Assembly (NCBI GenBank): GCA_964637835.1 | Contig: CAZWYF010000004.1 | Location: forward strand, 95,567 to 159,566 | DNA from: Glo-17 sp964637835 | GTDB taxonomy: Bacteria; Krumholzibacteriota; Krumholzibacteriia; LZORAL124-64-63 | DNA: 64,000 bases | Reading direction: 5' to 3' | Shown: in pieces, positions 33,981-43,873 of the stretch | How the letters are laid out: each line of letters starts with the position of its first letter | Numbering within the stretch: the first letter of the stretch is position 1 | Translations under genes and position numbers: made by a program | Notes under the pieces: model-generated | What the model saw: the letters and a program-made list of their open reading frames with translations, nothing else | What the model was told of the DNA's origin: nothing | Database searches by the model: none

Positions 33981-35414
33981 ATGGACATCAAGATGGGCCT
34001 GCACCAGGGCCTGCACATGAAGCAGCAGATCGTCATGACGCAGCGCCTGCAGCAGGCGCTGAAGCTGCTGCAGGTGTCGACCCTGGAACTGGAGCAGATC
34101 CTCCGCGGCGAGCTGGTGGCCAACCCCCTGCTGGAGGAGGCCGATCCGGACGACGACGGCGAGGACGACCGTGAGACCTCCGACGAGACCAGCGACCCCA
34201 GCGAGGCCGATACCAGCGTCGAGGTCACGGGCGAGGACGTGGACTGGGACGAGTACTTCAAGGATGGCTTCCGGGGCGCGGCCACCGAGCAGGGATTCGA
34301 CGACGACGACCAGCTCGAACGGCCGCCCGCCTACATCCCCTCCGGCCAGGAGCATCTGCTCGAGCAGCTGCACCTCTCGGTGACCACCGAGCGGGAACGC
34401 GAGATCGGCGAGTACATCATCGGCTGCCTGGACGAGGCCGGCTTCCTGGCCGCGCCGCTGGCCGAGATCGCGGCCTACTTCGAGATCGACGAGCAGGAGG
34501 TGGCCGCGGTCCTGGAGCTGGTGCAGGGCTTCGATCCGCCGGGCGTGGCGGCGCGCGATCTGCCGGAGTGCCTGTTGCTGCAGCTGGCGGCCCGCGGCGA
34601 GGAGGACACCGTGGCGGCCGAGGTGGTGCGCGACCATTTCGACGCCCTGAAGAATCGCAAGTTCACCGACATCGCTCGCGCGCTCAAGATCACCCCGGCC
34701 GAGGTGCAGGACATCGCCGCGACCATCGGCGAACTGGACCCGCGCCCGGGCCTGAGCAGCCAGACCGAGGGCGCGCGCTCGGTGATGCCGGACCTGGTGG
34801 TCCAGAAGGTGGACGAGGAAGGCGACCAGTTCGTGGTCTATCTCAACGATGGCAACCTGCCGCGCCTGCGGGTGAGCAACGCCTACGACGGTGCCCTGAA
34901 GGACCCCGCCACGCGCCAGGACGACGCCGCCACCTTCATCGACGAGAAGCGCCGCTACGCCGAGTGGATCATCAAGACCATCGAGCAGCGGCGGCGGACC
35001 ATGATCAAGGTCATGGAGGCGATCGTCGCCGAACAGAAGGACTTCTTCGAGCGCGGCGCCATCGCCCTGCGCCCGCTCACGCTGCAGCAGGTGGCCACGG
35101 CCATCGGCATGCACGAGTCCACGGTCTCGCGGGTGACCCGGCACAAGTACGTGCAGACCCCGCGGGGCGTGTTCCCGCTGAAGTACTTCTTCTCCGCCGG
35201 CCTGGACACCGACGCCGGCGAGGAGGTGGCCGCCAAGGCGGTCAAGCTGATGATCGAGGAGATCGTCGATGGCGAGGACGGCCGCCGGCCGCTGTCGGAC
35301 AAGAAGATCGCCGACATCCTGGCCGAGCGGGGCCTGAAGATCGCGCGGCGCACGGTGGCCAAGTACCGCGAGCAGCTGGGGATCCTCAACGCGCGCATGC
35401 GCAAGCAGTTCTAG
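33981..35414 (+). CDS. rpoN: RNA polymerase sigma-54 factor
   Basis: 477 aa. Region I at the N-terminus is Gln/Leu-rich (QQIVMTQRLQQALKLLQ), the acidic region II spans about 55-95, the core-binding and helix-turn-helix regions follow, and the RpoN box ARRTVAKYRE is near residue 455. It directs transcription from -24/-12 promoters with activators such as the regulator encoded at 16934-18436. GAGGAGAG precedes the ATG. hpf and hprK follow, the same order as in rpoN clusters of proteobacteria. Confidence 0.97.
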   Translation: MDIKMGLHQGLHMKQQIVMTQRLQQALKLLQVSTLELEQILRGELVANPLLEEADPDDDGEDDRETSDETSDPSEADTSVEVTGEDVDWDEYFKDGFRGAATEQGFDDDDQLERPPAYIPSGQEHLLEQLHLSVTTEREREIGEYIIGCLDEAGFLAAPLAEIAAYFEIDEQEVAAVLELVQGFDPPGVAARDLPECLLLQLAARGEEDTVAAEVVRDHFDALKNRKFTDIARALKITPAEVQDIAATIGELDPRPGLSSQTEGARSVMPDLVVQKVDEEGDQFVVYLNDGNLPRLRVSNAYDGALKDPATRQDDAATFIDEKRRYAEWIIKTIEQRRRTMIKVMEAIVAEQKDFFERGAIALRPLTLQQVATAIGMHESTVSRVTRHKYVQTPRGVFPLKYFFSAGLDTDAGEEVAAKAVKLMIEEIVDGEDGRRPLSDKKIADILAERGLKIARRTVAKYREQLGILNARMRKQF

Positions 35415-35471
35415 GATGCGACCCGGGCGCCGGCCATCGCCGGCGCGCCTCACCCCTGCAGGAGGTCGAGC

Positions 35472-35990
35472 ATGGACCTGGAGATCAAGACCCGCCACTT
35501 CACCCTGGACGACGAGGCCCGCGAGCTCATCGAGGCCCAGTTCGAGAAGGTGACCCGCTTCAGCCCCCGGCCGGTGAGCCAGGTGAAGCTGCAGATCGTC
35601 TTCGAGAACAACGTCTTCCACTGCGATGGCGTGCTGTACCTCAAGCACCAGGAGTTCCGGGCGGAGAACGACGGCGCCGAGCCCGCGCTCGCCACCCAGG
35701 GCGTGGCGGAGAACCTCCAGCGGCAGCTCGAGAAGTTCAAGGGCAAGGTCAGCGCCAAGCAGCGCGGCGAGGCGGGCGGCCTGGGCGCCAACCTGCCCCC
35801 CGAGCAGCCGTCGGTCCACTTCCAGGTCGAGTCGTTCGTCATGCACGACATGGATCCCATCGCGGCCCGCGCCGCGTTCACCGACTCGGACGCGCCCTTC
35901 ATGGTGTTCCGCAACGCCGACTCCGGCCGCGTGGGCGTGGTCTATCGCCGCAGCGATGGCGAGCTGGGGCTGATGGAGGCCGCCGATTAG
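35472..35990 (+). CDS. hpf: Long-form ribosome hibernation promoting factor
   Basis: 172 aa. The N-terminal HPF/YfiA domain (about 1-100) is followed by a C-terminal dimerisation domain (about 115-168; VESFVMHDMDPIAARAAF, DAPFMVFRN, VVYRRSDGELGL). The long form makes 100S ribosome dimers without RMF. CAGGAGG is just upstream of the ATG. It lies between rpoN and hprK. Confidence 0.93.
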   Translation: MDLEIKTRHFTLDDEARELIEAQFEKVTRFSPRPVSQVKLQIVFENNVFHCDGVLYLKHQEFRAENDGAEPALATQGVAENLQRQLEKFKGKVSAKQRGEAGGLGANLPPEQPSVHFQVESFVMHDMDPIAARAAFTDSDAPFMVFRNADSGRVGVVYRRSDGELGLMEAAD

Positions 35991-36021
35991 TGCGGAGGCG
36001 CGGCGGCGCACGGGAGCAGGC

Positions 36022-36990
36022 ATGCCCGAGGTGACGCTCCAGCAACTCTACCAGGACCTGCAGGATCTGCTGGGCCTGGAGGCGCTGACGCCCCTGCCGG
36101 AGACGCCAGTGCCGGTGGTGGCGCAGGACGTCCACCGGCCGGGCATGGCGGTGATGGGGTTCACGGAGAACTTCCTCACCGAGCGGATCCAGATCATGGG
36201 CGAGTCGGAGATGTCGTACCTGGCCACGCTGGACGACGCCGGGCAGCTCGCGGCCTTCGACCGCGTCCTCTCGCTGCGGCCGCCCACCACCCTGGTCACG
36301 CGCGGCCTGCCGATGCCCGGGCCGGTGCTATCGCGCGCGCGGGAACTCGGGTACCCGCTCCTGCGCTCGACGCGCTCGGCGGTGACGGTGAGCGCCGAGC
36401 TCGAGCGCTACCTGCAGCGGGCGTTCGCGCCGCGCTGCGAGGTGCACGGCACGCTGGTCGACGTCTACGGCGTGGGCCTGCTGTTCACCGGCCGCAGCGG
36501 CATCGGCAAGAGCGAGTGCGCCCTGGACCTGGTCGAGCGGGGGCACCGCCTGGTGGCCGACGACATCGTCGAGTGCACACGCACCGGCGACGGCGTGCTC
36601 ATCGGCCGGTTCCGGCCGCTCCTGCAGCACAACATCGAGATCCGCGGCGTCGGCGTCATCGACGTGCAGGCCATCTTCGGCATCCACGCCATCCGCATGC
36701 AGAAGCGCGTGGAGGTGGCCGTGGAGCTGCAGGACTGGGACGACCAGATGGACTACGAGCGCATCGGCATGGAGCGTCGCACCACCGAGATCCTCGACGT
36801 GGAGATCCCCCACGTGGTGCTGCCGCTGAATCCGGGCAAGAACATCACGGTGATCAGCGAGGTGATCGCCCTCGATTTCATGCTGAAGATCTACGGCTAC
36901 GACGCCGCGCGGATCCTCAACGAGCGCATCGTCAAGTCGATCCGCCAGAGTCGCCGGCTGCGGCGCTATCTCGAGTCGGACCAGGAGTGA
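36022..36990 (+). CDS. hprK: HPr kinase/phosphorylase
   Basis: 322-aa bifunctional enzyme that phosphorylates and dephosphorylates HPr on Ser46. N-terminal domain residues 1-130; the catalytic domain has Walker A GRSGIGKS (about 156-163), the His/Asp site in RLVADDIVE, and the signature EIRGVGVIDV. The HPr encoded at 39626-39904 has Ser46, so the pair is consistent. rapZ, often found after hprK in related clusters, is absent. Confidence 0.96.
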   Translation: MPEVTLQQLYQDLQDLLGLEALTPLPETPVPVVAQDVHRPGMAVMGFTENFLTERIQIMGESEMSYLATLDDAGQLAAFDRVLSLRPPTTLVTRGLPMPGPVLSRARELGYPLLRSTRSAVTVSAELERYLQRAFAPRCEVHGTLVDVYGVGLLFTGRSGIGKSECALDLVERGHRLVADDIVECTRTGDGVLIGRFRPLLQHNIEIRGVGVIDVQAIFGIHAIRMQKRVEVAVELQDWDDQMDYERIGMERRTTEILDVEIPHVVLPLNPGKNITVISEVIALDFMLKIYGYDAARILNERIVKSIRQSRRLRRYLESDQE

Positions 36991-37021
36991 TCCGGCCCGG
37001 CCGCGCGAAAGGACCGAGCAC

Positions 37022-37543
37022 GTGAGCCAAGCACTGGTGCTGACCCACGGCGCCATCGGCGAGGAGCTGGTGCGGGTGGTGGAACTGATCCTCGGACCCA
37101 CCAGCGGCCTGCACGCCGATACCAACCAGGGCCGTTCCGCCCGGCAGGTGGCCGAGCTGGTGGGCGAGTGGCTGGCAGGCGCCGGGCCGGACTCCGCGCC
37201 GGNNNNNNNNNNNNNNNNNNNNNNNNNNNNNNNNNNNNNNNNNNNNNNNNNNNNNNNNNNNNNNNNNNNNNNNNNNNNNNNNNNNNNNNNNNNNNNNNNN
37301 NNGCCGGACTCCGCGCCGGGCGCGGGTGCGGTGATCTTCGTGGACGATTACGGCGGCAGCTGCGCCGCGGCCGCCCGCCTGGGTGGCGCCGAGGCCGCGG
37401 CCGTGCCGGTGATCAGCGGCGTGAACCTGGCCATGCTGCTGGCCTACGTCACCTGGCGCGACGAGCTGGAGGGATCGGAGCTGGTGCAGCGGATCATCGA
37501 CCAGGGACGCAAGGCGGTCACGGTGGTCGGGGCGGGACGATGA
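37022..37543 (+). CDS. PTS system mannose-family EIIA (assembly gap inside)
   Basis: EIIA-Man phosphocarrier; the phosphorylated His is His9 in VLTHGAIGEE. It ends with VDDYGGSCAAAA and VISGVNLAMLLAYV, both typical of the family. A 100-N gap interrupts the frame at 37203-37302. The 17 bases left of the gap repeat to its right; removing the Ns and one 17-bp copy deletes 117 bp (39 codons) and leaves an uninterrupted 134-aa protein, the usual EIIA length. Thus the gene is probably intact and the gap is an artefact. GTG 37022 is the start. The stop overlaps the EIIB start. Confidence 0.88.
   Translation: MSQALVLTHGAIGEELVRVVELILGPTSGLHADTNQGRSARQVAELVGEWLAGAGPDSAPXXXXXXXXXXXXXXXXXXXXXXXXXXXXXXXXXXPDSAPGAGAVIFVDDYGGSCAAAARLGGAEAAAVPVISGVNLAMLLAYVTWRDELEGSELVQRIIDQGRKAVTVVGAGR
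37186..37319. other. 100-N assembly gap with 17-bp flanking overlap
   Basis: N run at 37203-37302. GCCGGACTCCGCGCCGG is found immediately left (37186-37202) and immediately right (37303-37319), as expected for overlapping contig ends. Confidence 0.9.
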
Positions 37544-38046
37544 ACCTGGTCCTCGCCCGCATCGACGACCGCTTCATCCACGGCCAGGTGACCGTGGGCT
37601 GGGGCCTGCGGCTGGAGCCGGACCTCATCGTGGTGGCCAACGAGGAGATCGCCGGCGATCCCTGGCAGGCCCGGGTCTACGCCGCCACCGTGCCGCCCGA
37701 GATCGACGTCCGGGTGCTCGGTCTGGCCGACGCGGCAGCGGCCCTGGGCCCGGACGGCGCGGAACTGGGCCGGCACCAGCGCGTTTTCCTGCTCACCGGC
37801 TCGCCGGCGGACATGCACACCCTGGTGGCGCTGGGCCTGGAGCTCGAGCGGGTCAACGTGGGCGGCATGCACTTCGCGGCCGGCAAGCAGGAGATGCTGC
37901 CCGCGGTCTACGTGGACCGGGACGACCTCGCCGTCTTCCGGACCCTGCTGCGCCGCGGCATCCGCCTGGCCGCCCAGGCGGTCCCGGGCGGCCGCGAGGT
38001 GGTCCTCGATGACGGCCTGCTGGCGAGCATGGAGGCGCGCCTGTGA
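37540..38046 (+). CDS. PTS system mannose-family EIIB
   Basis: 168 aa. The phosphorylated His14 lies in RIDDRFIHGQV, the family signature; GGMHFAAGK is also typical. It receives phosphate from EIIA and passes it to the sugar carried by EIIC/EIID. It is part of a chain of 4-bp overlaps with EIIA and EIIC. The sugar is unknown. Confidence 0.93.
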   Translation: MNLVLARIDDRFIHGQVTVGWGLRLEPDLIVVANEEIAGDPWQARVYAATVPPEIDVRVLGLADAAAALGPDGAELGRHQRVFLLTGSPADMHTLVALGLELERVNVGGMHFAAGKQEMLPAVYVDRDDLAVFRTLLRRGIRLAAQAVPGGREVVLDDGLLASMEARL

Positions 38047-38783
38047 TCCCGTGGCTGGATCCCTGGCTGTTCTGGCCGCTGCTGGCGGCCCTGGGCGCCC
38101 TGCTGGCCCTGGACGACACCAGCCTGGGGCAGACCTGGCTCAGCCAGCCGCTGCCCGCCGCCGTGCTGGCCGGCCTGCTGGTGGGCGAGCCGGCTGCCGG
38201 CCTGCTGCCCGGTCTGCTGGTGCAACTGGTGGTGGTGGGCAACCTGCCGGTGGGGTCGTCCTTCCGGCTGGACGCCAGCAGCGCCACGCTGGGTCTGGTG
38301 GCCGGGGCATTGCTGGCCGGCTGGGCGCCGCCGGCGCGGCCGCTGGATGGCGCGGCTTGGACCGGCGCCGGGGCGGCGGCCGTGGGCGCGCTCACGGTGG
38401 CGGCGGCCCTCGCCAGCGTGGCCGGCGGCTGGCTGGTGCACCTGGAACGCCGGGCGCGCCTGGGCTGGATGCTGGACGGCTACCGCAGCGTGCGGGACGG
38501 CGAGCTGAGGCGGCTGGAACGGCTGCAGGTCCGGTGCCTGGTGGTCACCGGGCTGCGCGGCGCCGGGCTGACGTTGCTGTGGACGGGCGTGGCGCAGCTC
38601 GCCTGGGCGGCGGGGCCGGTGGGCTGGCCGCCCGTGCTGGTGGACGTGCTGGCGCTGGTGCCGTGGTTCGTGCCGGCGCTGGCGGTGGGGTCGTTGCTCG
38701 AGCGGTTCGGGCCGCGCCGGACCCTGCCCTGGGTGGGCGCGGGCAGCGCGGCGGGGCTGCTGCTCGTCTGGCTGGCGCCGTGA
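38043..38783 (+). CDS. PTS system mannose-family EIIC
   Basis: 246-aa membrane component with about seven hydrophobic segments. The N-terminal part with LDDTSLGQTWLSQPL and GLLVGEPAAGLLPGLLVQL matches the EIIC-Man pattern. The sequence is more diverged than classical ManY, so the system may be partly regulatory in role rather than a strong sugar uptake system (inference). GTG start overlaps the EIIB stop. Confidence 0.82.
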   Translation: MIPWLDPWLFWPLLAALGALLALDDTSLGQTWLSQPLPAAVLAGLLVGEPAAGLLPGLLVQLVVVGNLPVGSSFRLDASSATLGLVAGALLAGWAPPARPLDGAAWTGAGAAAVGALTVAAALASVAGGWLVHLERRARLGWMLDGYRSVRDGELRRLERLQVRCLVVTGLRGAGLTLLWTGVAQLAWAAGPVGWPPVLVDVLALVPWFVPALAVGSLLERFGPRRTLPWVGAGSAAGLLLVWLAP

Positions 38784-38793
38784 GGAGGTGGCC

Positions 38794-39567
38794 ATGACCC
38801 GCGAACGCGACCTGCCGAGGCTGACGCCCGCGGTGGCGTGGCGCGTCTTCTGCCGCTGCCTGGCCCTGCAGGCCTCCTGGAACGAGCAGCGCATGCAGAA
38901 CCTGGGCCTGGTCAACGCCCTGGCGCCGTGGCTGCGCCGGCAGGGCCTGGACCGCGAGCAGTTGCGGCGGGCATGCCGTCGTTACTATGGGTACTTCAAC
39001 ACCAACCCCTACCTGGCGCCCTACGTGGTGGGAGGGTTGCTGCGCCTGGAGCACGACCGCGCCGCCGGCGCGCCGGTGCCCGAGCGCATGGTGGCCGGAT
39101 TCCGCGACACCCTGGCCCGGGCCTGCGGAGCGCTGGGCGACCAGCTCTTCTGGCTGGGACTGCGCCCGGCGGTGGCCCTGCTGGGGTGCCTGCTGGCGCT
39201 GCGGGGGCTCTGGCCGGCCGTGCTGCTGGTGATCGGCCTGGTGGCGGCGGGGCAGCTGGTGCTGCGCCAGCGCGCTCTCGGACTGGGGTTCGGGCTGGGC
39301 CCGGACGTGATCGACGTGCTCGGTCGTCCCGGCTGGCACCGGGCCATCGCCTGGTCCCGGCGCCTGGCGCTGACCTTGACGGGAATGGTCGGCGGACTTT
39401 ATTTCGCCGGCATCCTCGCGCTGGAGGGTCCGCCGGACACGGCGCGGTTGCTGGCCTGCGCGCTGACCGGCCTGCTCTTGCCCGCCCTGGTGCGTCAGCG
39501 GGCCTCGGGGGAGGTCCAGCTGCTCCTGGGGCTGCCCCTGGTGGCGGCCGTGGCGCTCCTGTTCTGA
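38794..39567 (+). CDS. PTS system mannose-family EIID
   Basis: 257 aa. The N-terminal cytosolic region has SWNEQRMQNLGLVNALAPWL and RYYGYFNTNPYLAPYVVGG, both characteristic of EIID-Man, and the C-terminal half holds membrane segments. ATG 38794 follows GAGGAGG by five bases. It is somewhat shorter than ManZ (about 280). A TTGACG-17-TTATTT pair lies inside its 3' half at 39376-39404 and might drive ptsH, but this is weak. Confidence 0.88.
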   Translation: MTRERDLPRLTPAVAWRVFCRCLALQASWNEQRMQNLGLVNALAPWLRRQGLDREQLRRACRRYYGYFNTNPYLAPYVVGGLLRLEHDRAAGAPVPERMVAGFRDTLARACGALGDQLFWLGLRPAVALLGCLLALRGLWPAVLLVIGLVAAGQLVLRQRALGLGFGLGPDVIDVLGRPGWHRAIAWSRRLALTLTGMVGGLYFAGILALEGPPDTARLLACALTGLLLPALVRQRASGEVQLLLGLPLVAAVALLF

Positions 39568-39625
39568 TCGCCGAGAGATATCATGGCGCGCCGGCTCCGG
39601 CCGGTCGCAATCCGAGGACAGAGTC

Positions 39626-39904
39626 GTGAAGACAGCCCAGACCACCGTCGCCGATCCGGTCGGCTTCCATCTGCGCGCCGCCGGACGCATCGTCAAGCTG
39701 ACCAAGAGCTTCCAGTGCGAGGTGACCATCCGTTACGACGGCCGGGCGGCCAACGCCAAGAGCATCATGGGCCTGGCCAGCCTGGCGGCGGAGTTCGGCG
39801 CCGCGGTCGAGATCGAGTGCGACGGGCCGGACGAGGAGGCCGCCCTCGCACGGTTGATCAAGCTCATCGGCGAGGAGCTGGCCCACGGCGAGGACGCGGT
39901 GTGA
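39626..39904 (+). CDS. ptsH: Phosphocarrier protein HPr
   Basis: 92 aa with His15 in GFHLRAA (phosphorylated by EI) and Ser46 in NAKSIMGL (target of HprK). The usual HARPA reads HLRAA, but Arg17 is kept. Ser46 suggests regulation by serine phosphorylation. GTG start, preceded by GAGGACAGAG. ptsI starts one base after its stop. Confidence 0.95.
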   Translation: MKTAQTTVADPVGFHLRAAGRIVKLTKSFQCEVTIRYDGRAANAKSIMGLASLAAEFGAAVEIECDGPDEEAALARLIKLIGEELAHGEDAV

Positions 39905-39905
39905 G

Positions 39906-41744
39906 ATGCGCGTGCTGAGCGGCATCCCGGCGGCCCCGGGTTTCGCGGTCGGACCGGTGCGCCAGCTCCAGCGCGTGGCGGTGGTGGTGGTCCGCCGGAG
40001 CATCACGCCGTCGGAGGTGGCCGCCGAGCGGCGGCGCTTCGAGGCGGCGGTGGACCAGGCCCACGGCGAGCTGACCGCCCTGCGGGACAAGCTGGCCCGG
40101 GAGCTTGGCAGCGACGAGGCCGCCATCATCGAGAGCCAGCTGCTGATGCTCGAGGACGAGCTGGTCCGCGACGCCACCCACTCGCGGATCCGGGCCCAGC
40201 TGGTCAACGCCGAGCAGGCCTTCGCCCGGGCCATCGGCGAGATCGCCACCCAGCTCGGCGGGATCCAGACCGAGGCCCTGCGCGAGCGCCTCACCGACCT
40301 TCACGACCTCGAGGACCGCGTCCTGCGGGCCTTCGCCGCCGGCGACCGGCTCGCCGCCCCCGATGCCGCGCCGGCGGCCGCGGGCTGGACCGAGCCCGCG
40401 GTGGTGGCCGCCCGCGACCTGGTGCCCAGCGAGACCGCCGCCCTCGATCGCGACCTGGTCCTCGGGTTCATCACCGACGAGGGCGGCACCACCAGCCACG
40501 TGGCCATCCTGGCCCGTAGCCTGGGCATCCCGGCGGTCAGCGGCCTGGGGGGCGGGGCGACCGAACTGGCCGACGGCACCGTGGTGGCCCTCGACGGCAA
40601 CGTGGGCCGGGTGGTGGTGGAGCCCGATCCGGAGACCCGCGACCGTCACCAGACCCTCAAGCAGGAACTGATCACCGTCAGCCGGAAGCTCGATTACCTG
40701 CAGGACCTGCCCGCCGTGACCCCCGATGGCCGGCAGGTCCAGATGTTCGTGAACATCGAGCTGCCGGTGGAGCTGGAGGCGGCCCTCGCCCACGGCGCCG
40801 AGGGCGTGGGGCTGCTGCGCACCGAGTACCTCTACTTCCAGCACCGGGACATCCCCTCCGAGCAGGAGCAGGTGCGCATCTACACCCGGGTGCTGCAGCG
40901 CATGGCCGGCCGGCCGGTGATCTTCCGCACCCTGGACGTGGGCGGCGACAAGGTCTCCGACTACCTCGGCGCCAAGCGCGAGTACAACCCCTTCCTGGGC
41001 TGGCGCGGCATCCGCTTCTCGCTGTCCAACCGGCCGCTCTTCAAGACCCAGATCCGCGCCATCCTGCGCGCGGGCGCCGCCGGCGACGCCCGCATCATGT
41101 TCCCCATGATCACCGGCGTGGAGGAGCTGCGCGAGGCCCGGGCCATCTGCGAGGAGGCGGCCGCGGAGCTGGCCCGCGAGGGCCACCCCCACCGCGCGGA
41201 CGCGCCCATCGGGACCATGGTGGAGACCCCGTCCGCCGCCGCGGTGGCCGACCTGCTGGCCCGCGAGTGCCGGTTCCTGAGCATCGGCTCCAACGATCTC
41301 ATCCAGTACACCCTGGCCATGGACCGGGGCAACCGGCGCGTGTCGTACCTGTACCGCCCGCTGCATCCGGCCATCCTGCGCGCCATCAAGCAGGTGGTGG
41401 ACGCCGGCCATGCCGCCGGCATCCCGGTGGGCCTGTGCGGCGAGATGGGCTCGGAGACGCGCCTGGCCGAGGTGCTGCTGGGCCTGGGCCTGGACGAGAT
41501 CAGCCTGCACGGCGCCGCCCTGCCCAAGATCAAGCAGGTGATCCGCTGGACCACCTACGCGGAGGCGCAGCGGGTGGTGGGCGAGCTGCTGGCGCTGCCC
41601 ACCGCGGATGCGACCGACGCCTGGCTGGCCGATTACGTGGCGGCCCGCAAGGCCGCCCGGGAGGCGAACGGCGGCACCGAGCCGGCCGCCGACACGCCGG
41701 CAACCGGCACGCCGGCCACCGACACGCCGGAGGACACCCCGTGA
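39906..41744 (+). CDS. ptsI: Phosphoenolpyruvate-protein phosphotransferase (Enzyme I)
   Basis: EI takes phosphate from PEP and gives it to HPr His15. 612 aa: HPr-binding domain at the N-terminus, the phosphohistidine His198 in GGTTSHVAILAR, the PEP-binding TIM barrel with VGLLRTEYLY, GIRFSLSNRP, GSNDLIQYTLAMDRGN and catalytic Cys511 in GLCGEMGSE. A 25-residue Thr/Pro/Ala tail is additional. With EIIABCD and HprK this completes a PTS. Confidence 0.96.
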   Translation: MRVLSGIPAAPGFAVGPVRQLQRVAVVVVRRSITPSEVAAERRRFEAAVDQAHGELTALRDKLARELGSDEAAIIESQLLMLEDELVRDATHSRIRAQLVNAEQAFARAIGEIATQLGGIQTEALRERLTDLHDLEDRVLRAFAAGDRLAAPDAAPAAAGWTEPAVVAARDLVPSETAALDRDLVLGFITDEGGTTSHVAILARSLGIPAVSGLGGGATELADGTVVALDGNVGRVVVEPDPETRDRHQTLKQELITVSRKLDYLQDLPAVTPDGRQVQMFVNIELPVELEAALAHGAEGVGLLRTEYLYFQHRDIPSEQEQVRIYTRVLQRMAGRPVIFRTLDVGGDKVSDYLGAKREYNPFLGWRGIRFSLSNRPLFKTQIRAILRAGAAGDARIMFPMITGVEELREARAICEEAAAELAREGHPHRADAPIGTMVETPSAAAVADLLARECRFLSIGSNDLIQYTLAMDRGNRRVSYLYRPLHPAILRAIKQVVDAGHAAGIPVGLCGEMGSETRLAEVLLGLGLDEISLHGAALPKIKQVIRWTTYAEAQRVVGELLALPTADATDAWLADYVAARKAAREANGGTEPAADTPATGTPATDTPEDTP

Positions 41745-42696
41745 AGGCGGTCATCCCCGCCGCCGGCAGCGGCACCCGCTTGCGCCCCCACACCCTGAAC
41801 CGGCCCAAGGCCCTGCTGCCGGTGGCCGGTCGTCCCATCCTGGCCCACATCGTGGACGACCTCGCCGCCGCCGGCATCGACGGCTTCGTGCTCGTGGTCG
41901 GCCACCACGGCCAGGCGGTGCGCGACTGGTTCGCCGCCGAGCGTCCGCATCTGGACGTCACCTGCGTGGAGCAGGAGCACCGCCTGGGCCTGGGCCACGC
42001 CATCTGGACCGCCCGCGAGGCCGTCGCCGGCCAGCCCTTCTTCTGCGTCCTGGGCGACACCATCCTCGCGGTCGACCACGGCGCCCTGCTGACCGGCCCC
42101 GGCAACGTGATCGGCGTGTGCCGGGTGGCGGATCCCCGCCGCTTCGGCGTGGTGACCGAGGCGGGCGGGCGGGTGACCGGATTCATGGAGAAGCCGGCCG
42201 AGCCGCCCAGCGACCTGGCCATGGTGGGCGCCTACCTCTTCCACGACGGCGCCGCGCTGATGGACGCCATGGGCCGCGTGATCGGGGCCGACCAGCGCGC
42301 GCGGGGCGAGTACCAGCTCGCCGACGGCCTGCAGCGCATGCTCGCCGACGGCCACGTCTTCCGGACCGTGGAGGTGGCGGGCTGGCACGACTGCGGCACG
42401 CGGGAGACCTGGCTGCGGACCAACCGGGTCCTGCTCGACCGCGACGGCGCCGGCGAGACCGGCGCCATCCACCCGCGGGCCAGGGTGTCGGGCTCCCGGC
42501 TCGGCCCGCACGTGAGCGTGGGGCCGGGCGTGGTGATCGAGGACTGCGAGATCCGTGACGCGGTGATCGGCGCCGGAAGCGTCTTGCGCGGATGCCGCCT
42601 GCATGGCAGTCTGGTGGGCGAGCAATGCCATCTCGAGGGTGTCGTCGGCGTGGTCAACGTCGGCGATTTCTGTGAGTCGATCGTAAAGGAGCGAGG

Positions 42697-42700
<4 letters not shown>
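41741..42700 (+). CDS. Sugar-phosphate nucleotidyltransferase
   Basis: 319-aa GT-A-type nucleotidyltransferase: PAAGSGTRLRPHTLNRPKALLPV at its start is split here by family use as the G-rich loop (GSGTRLRPHT) and the PKALLPV substrate loop. GDTILAVD carries the metal-binding Asp. The last 80 residues look like a left-handed beta-helix (VSGSRLGPHVSVGPGVVIEDC). Its closest character is glucose-1-phosphate thymidylyl/uridylyl type, but the exact nucleotide and sugar are not determined. It overlaps ptsI and metK by 4 bp each. Confidence 0.87.
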
Positions 42701-43842
<1,142 letters not shown>

Positions 43843-43873
43843 TCGGCCGCGGCCGCGGCGCCCGGTCCGGGCG

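Noticed and set aside
39376..39404. TTGACG-17-TTATTT inside the EIID gene as an internal promoter for ptsH-ptsI.
   Set aside because: The -10 is weak, it lies within coding sequence, and the genes are closely linked enough for read-through. Mentioned but not called.
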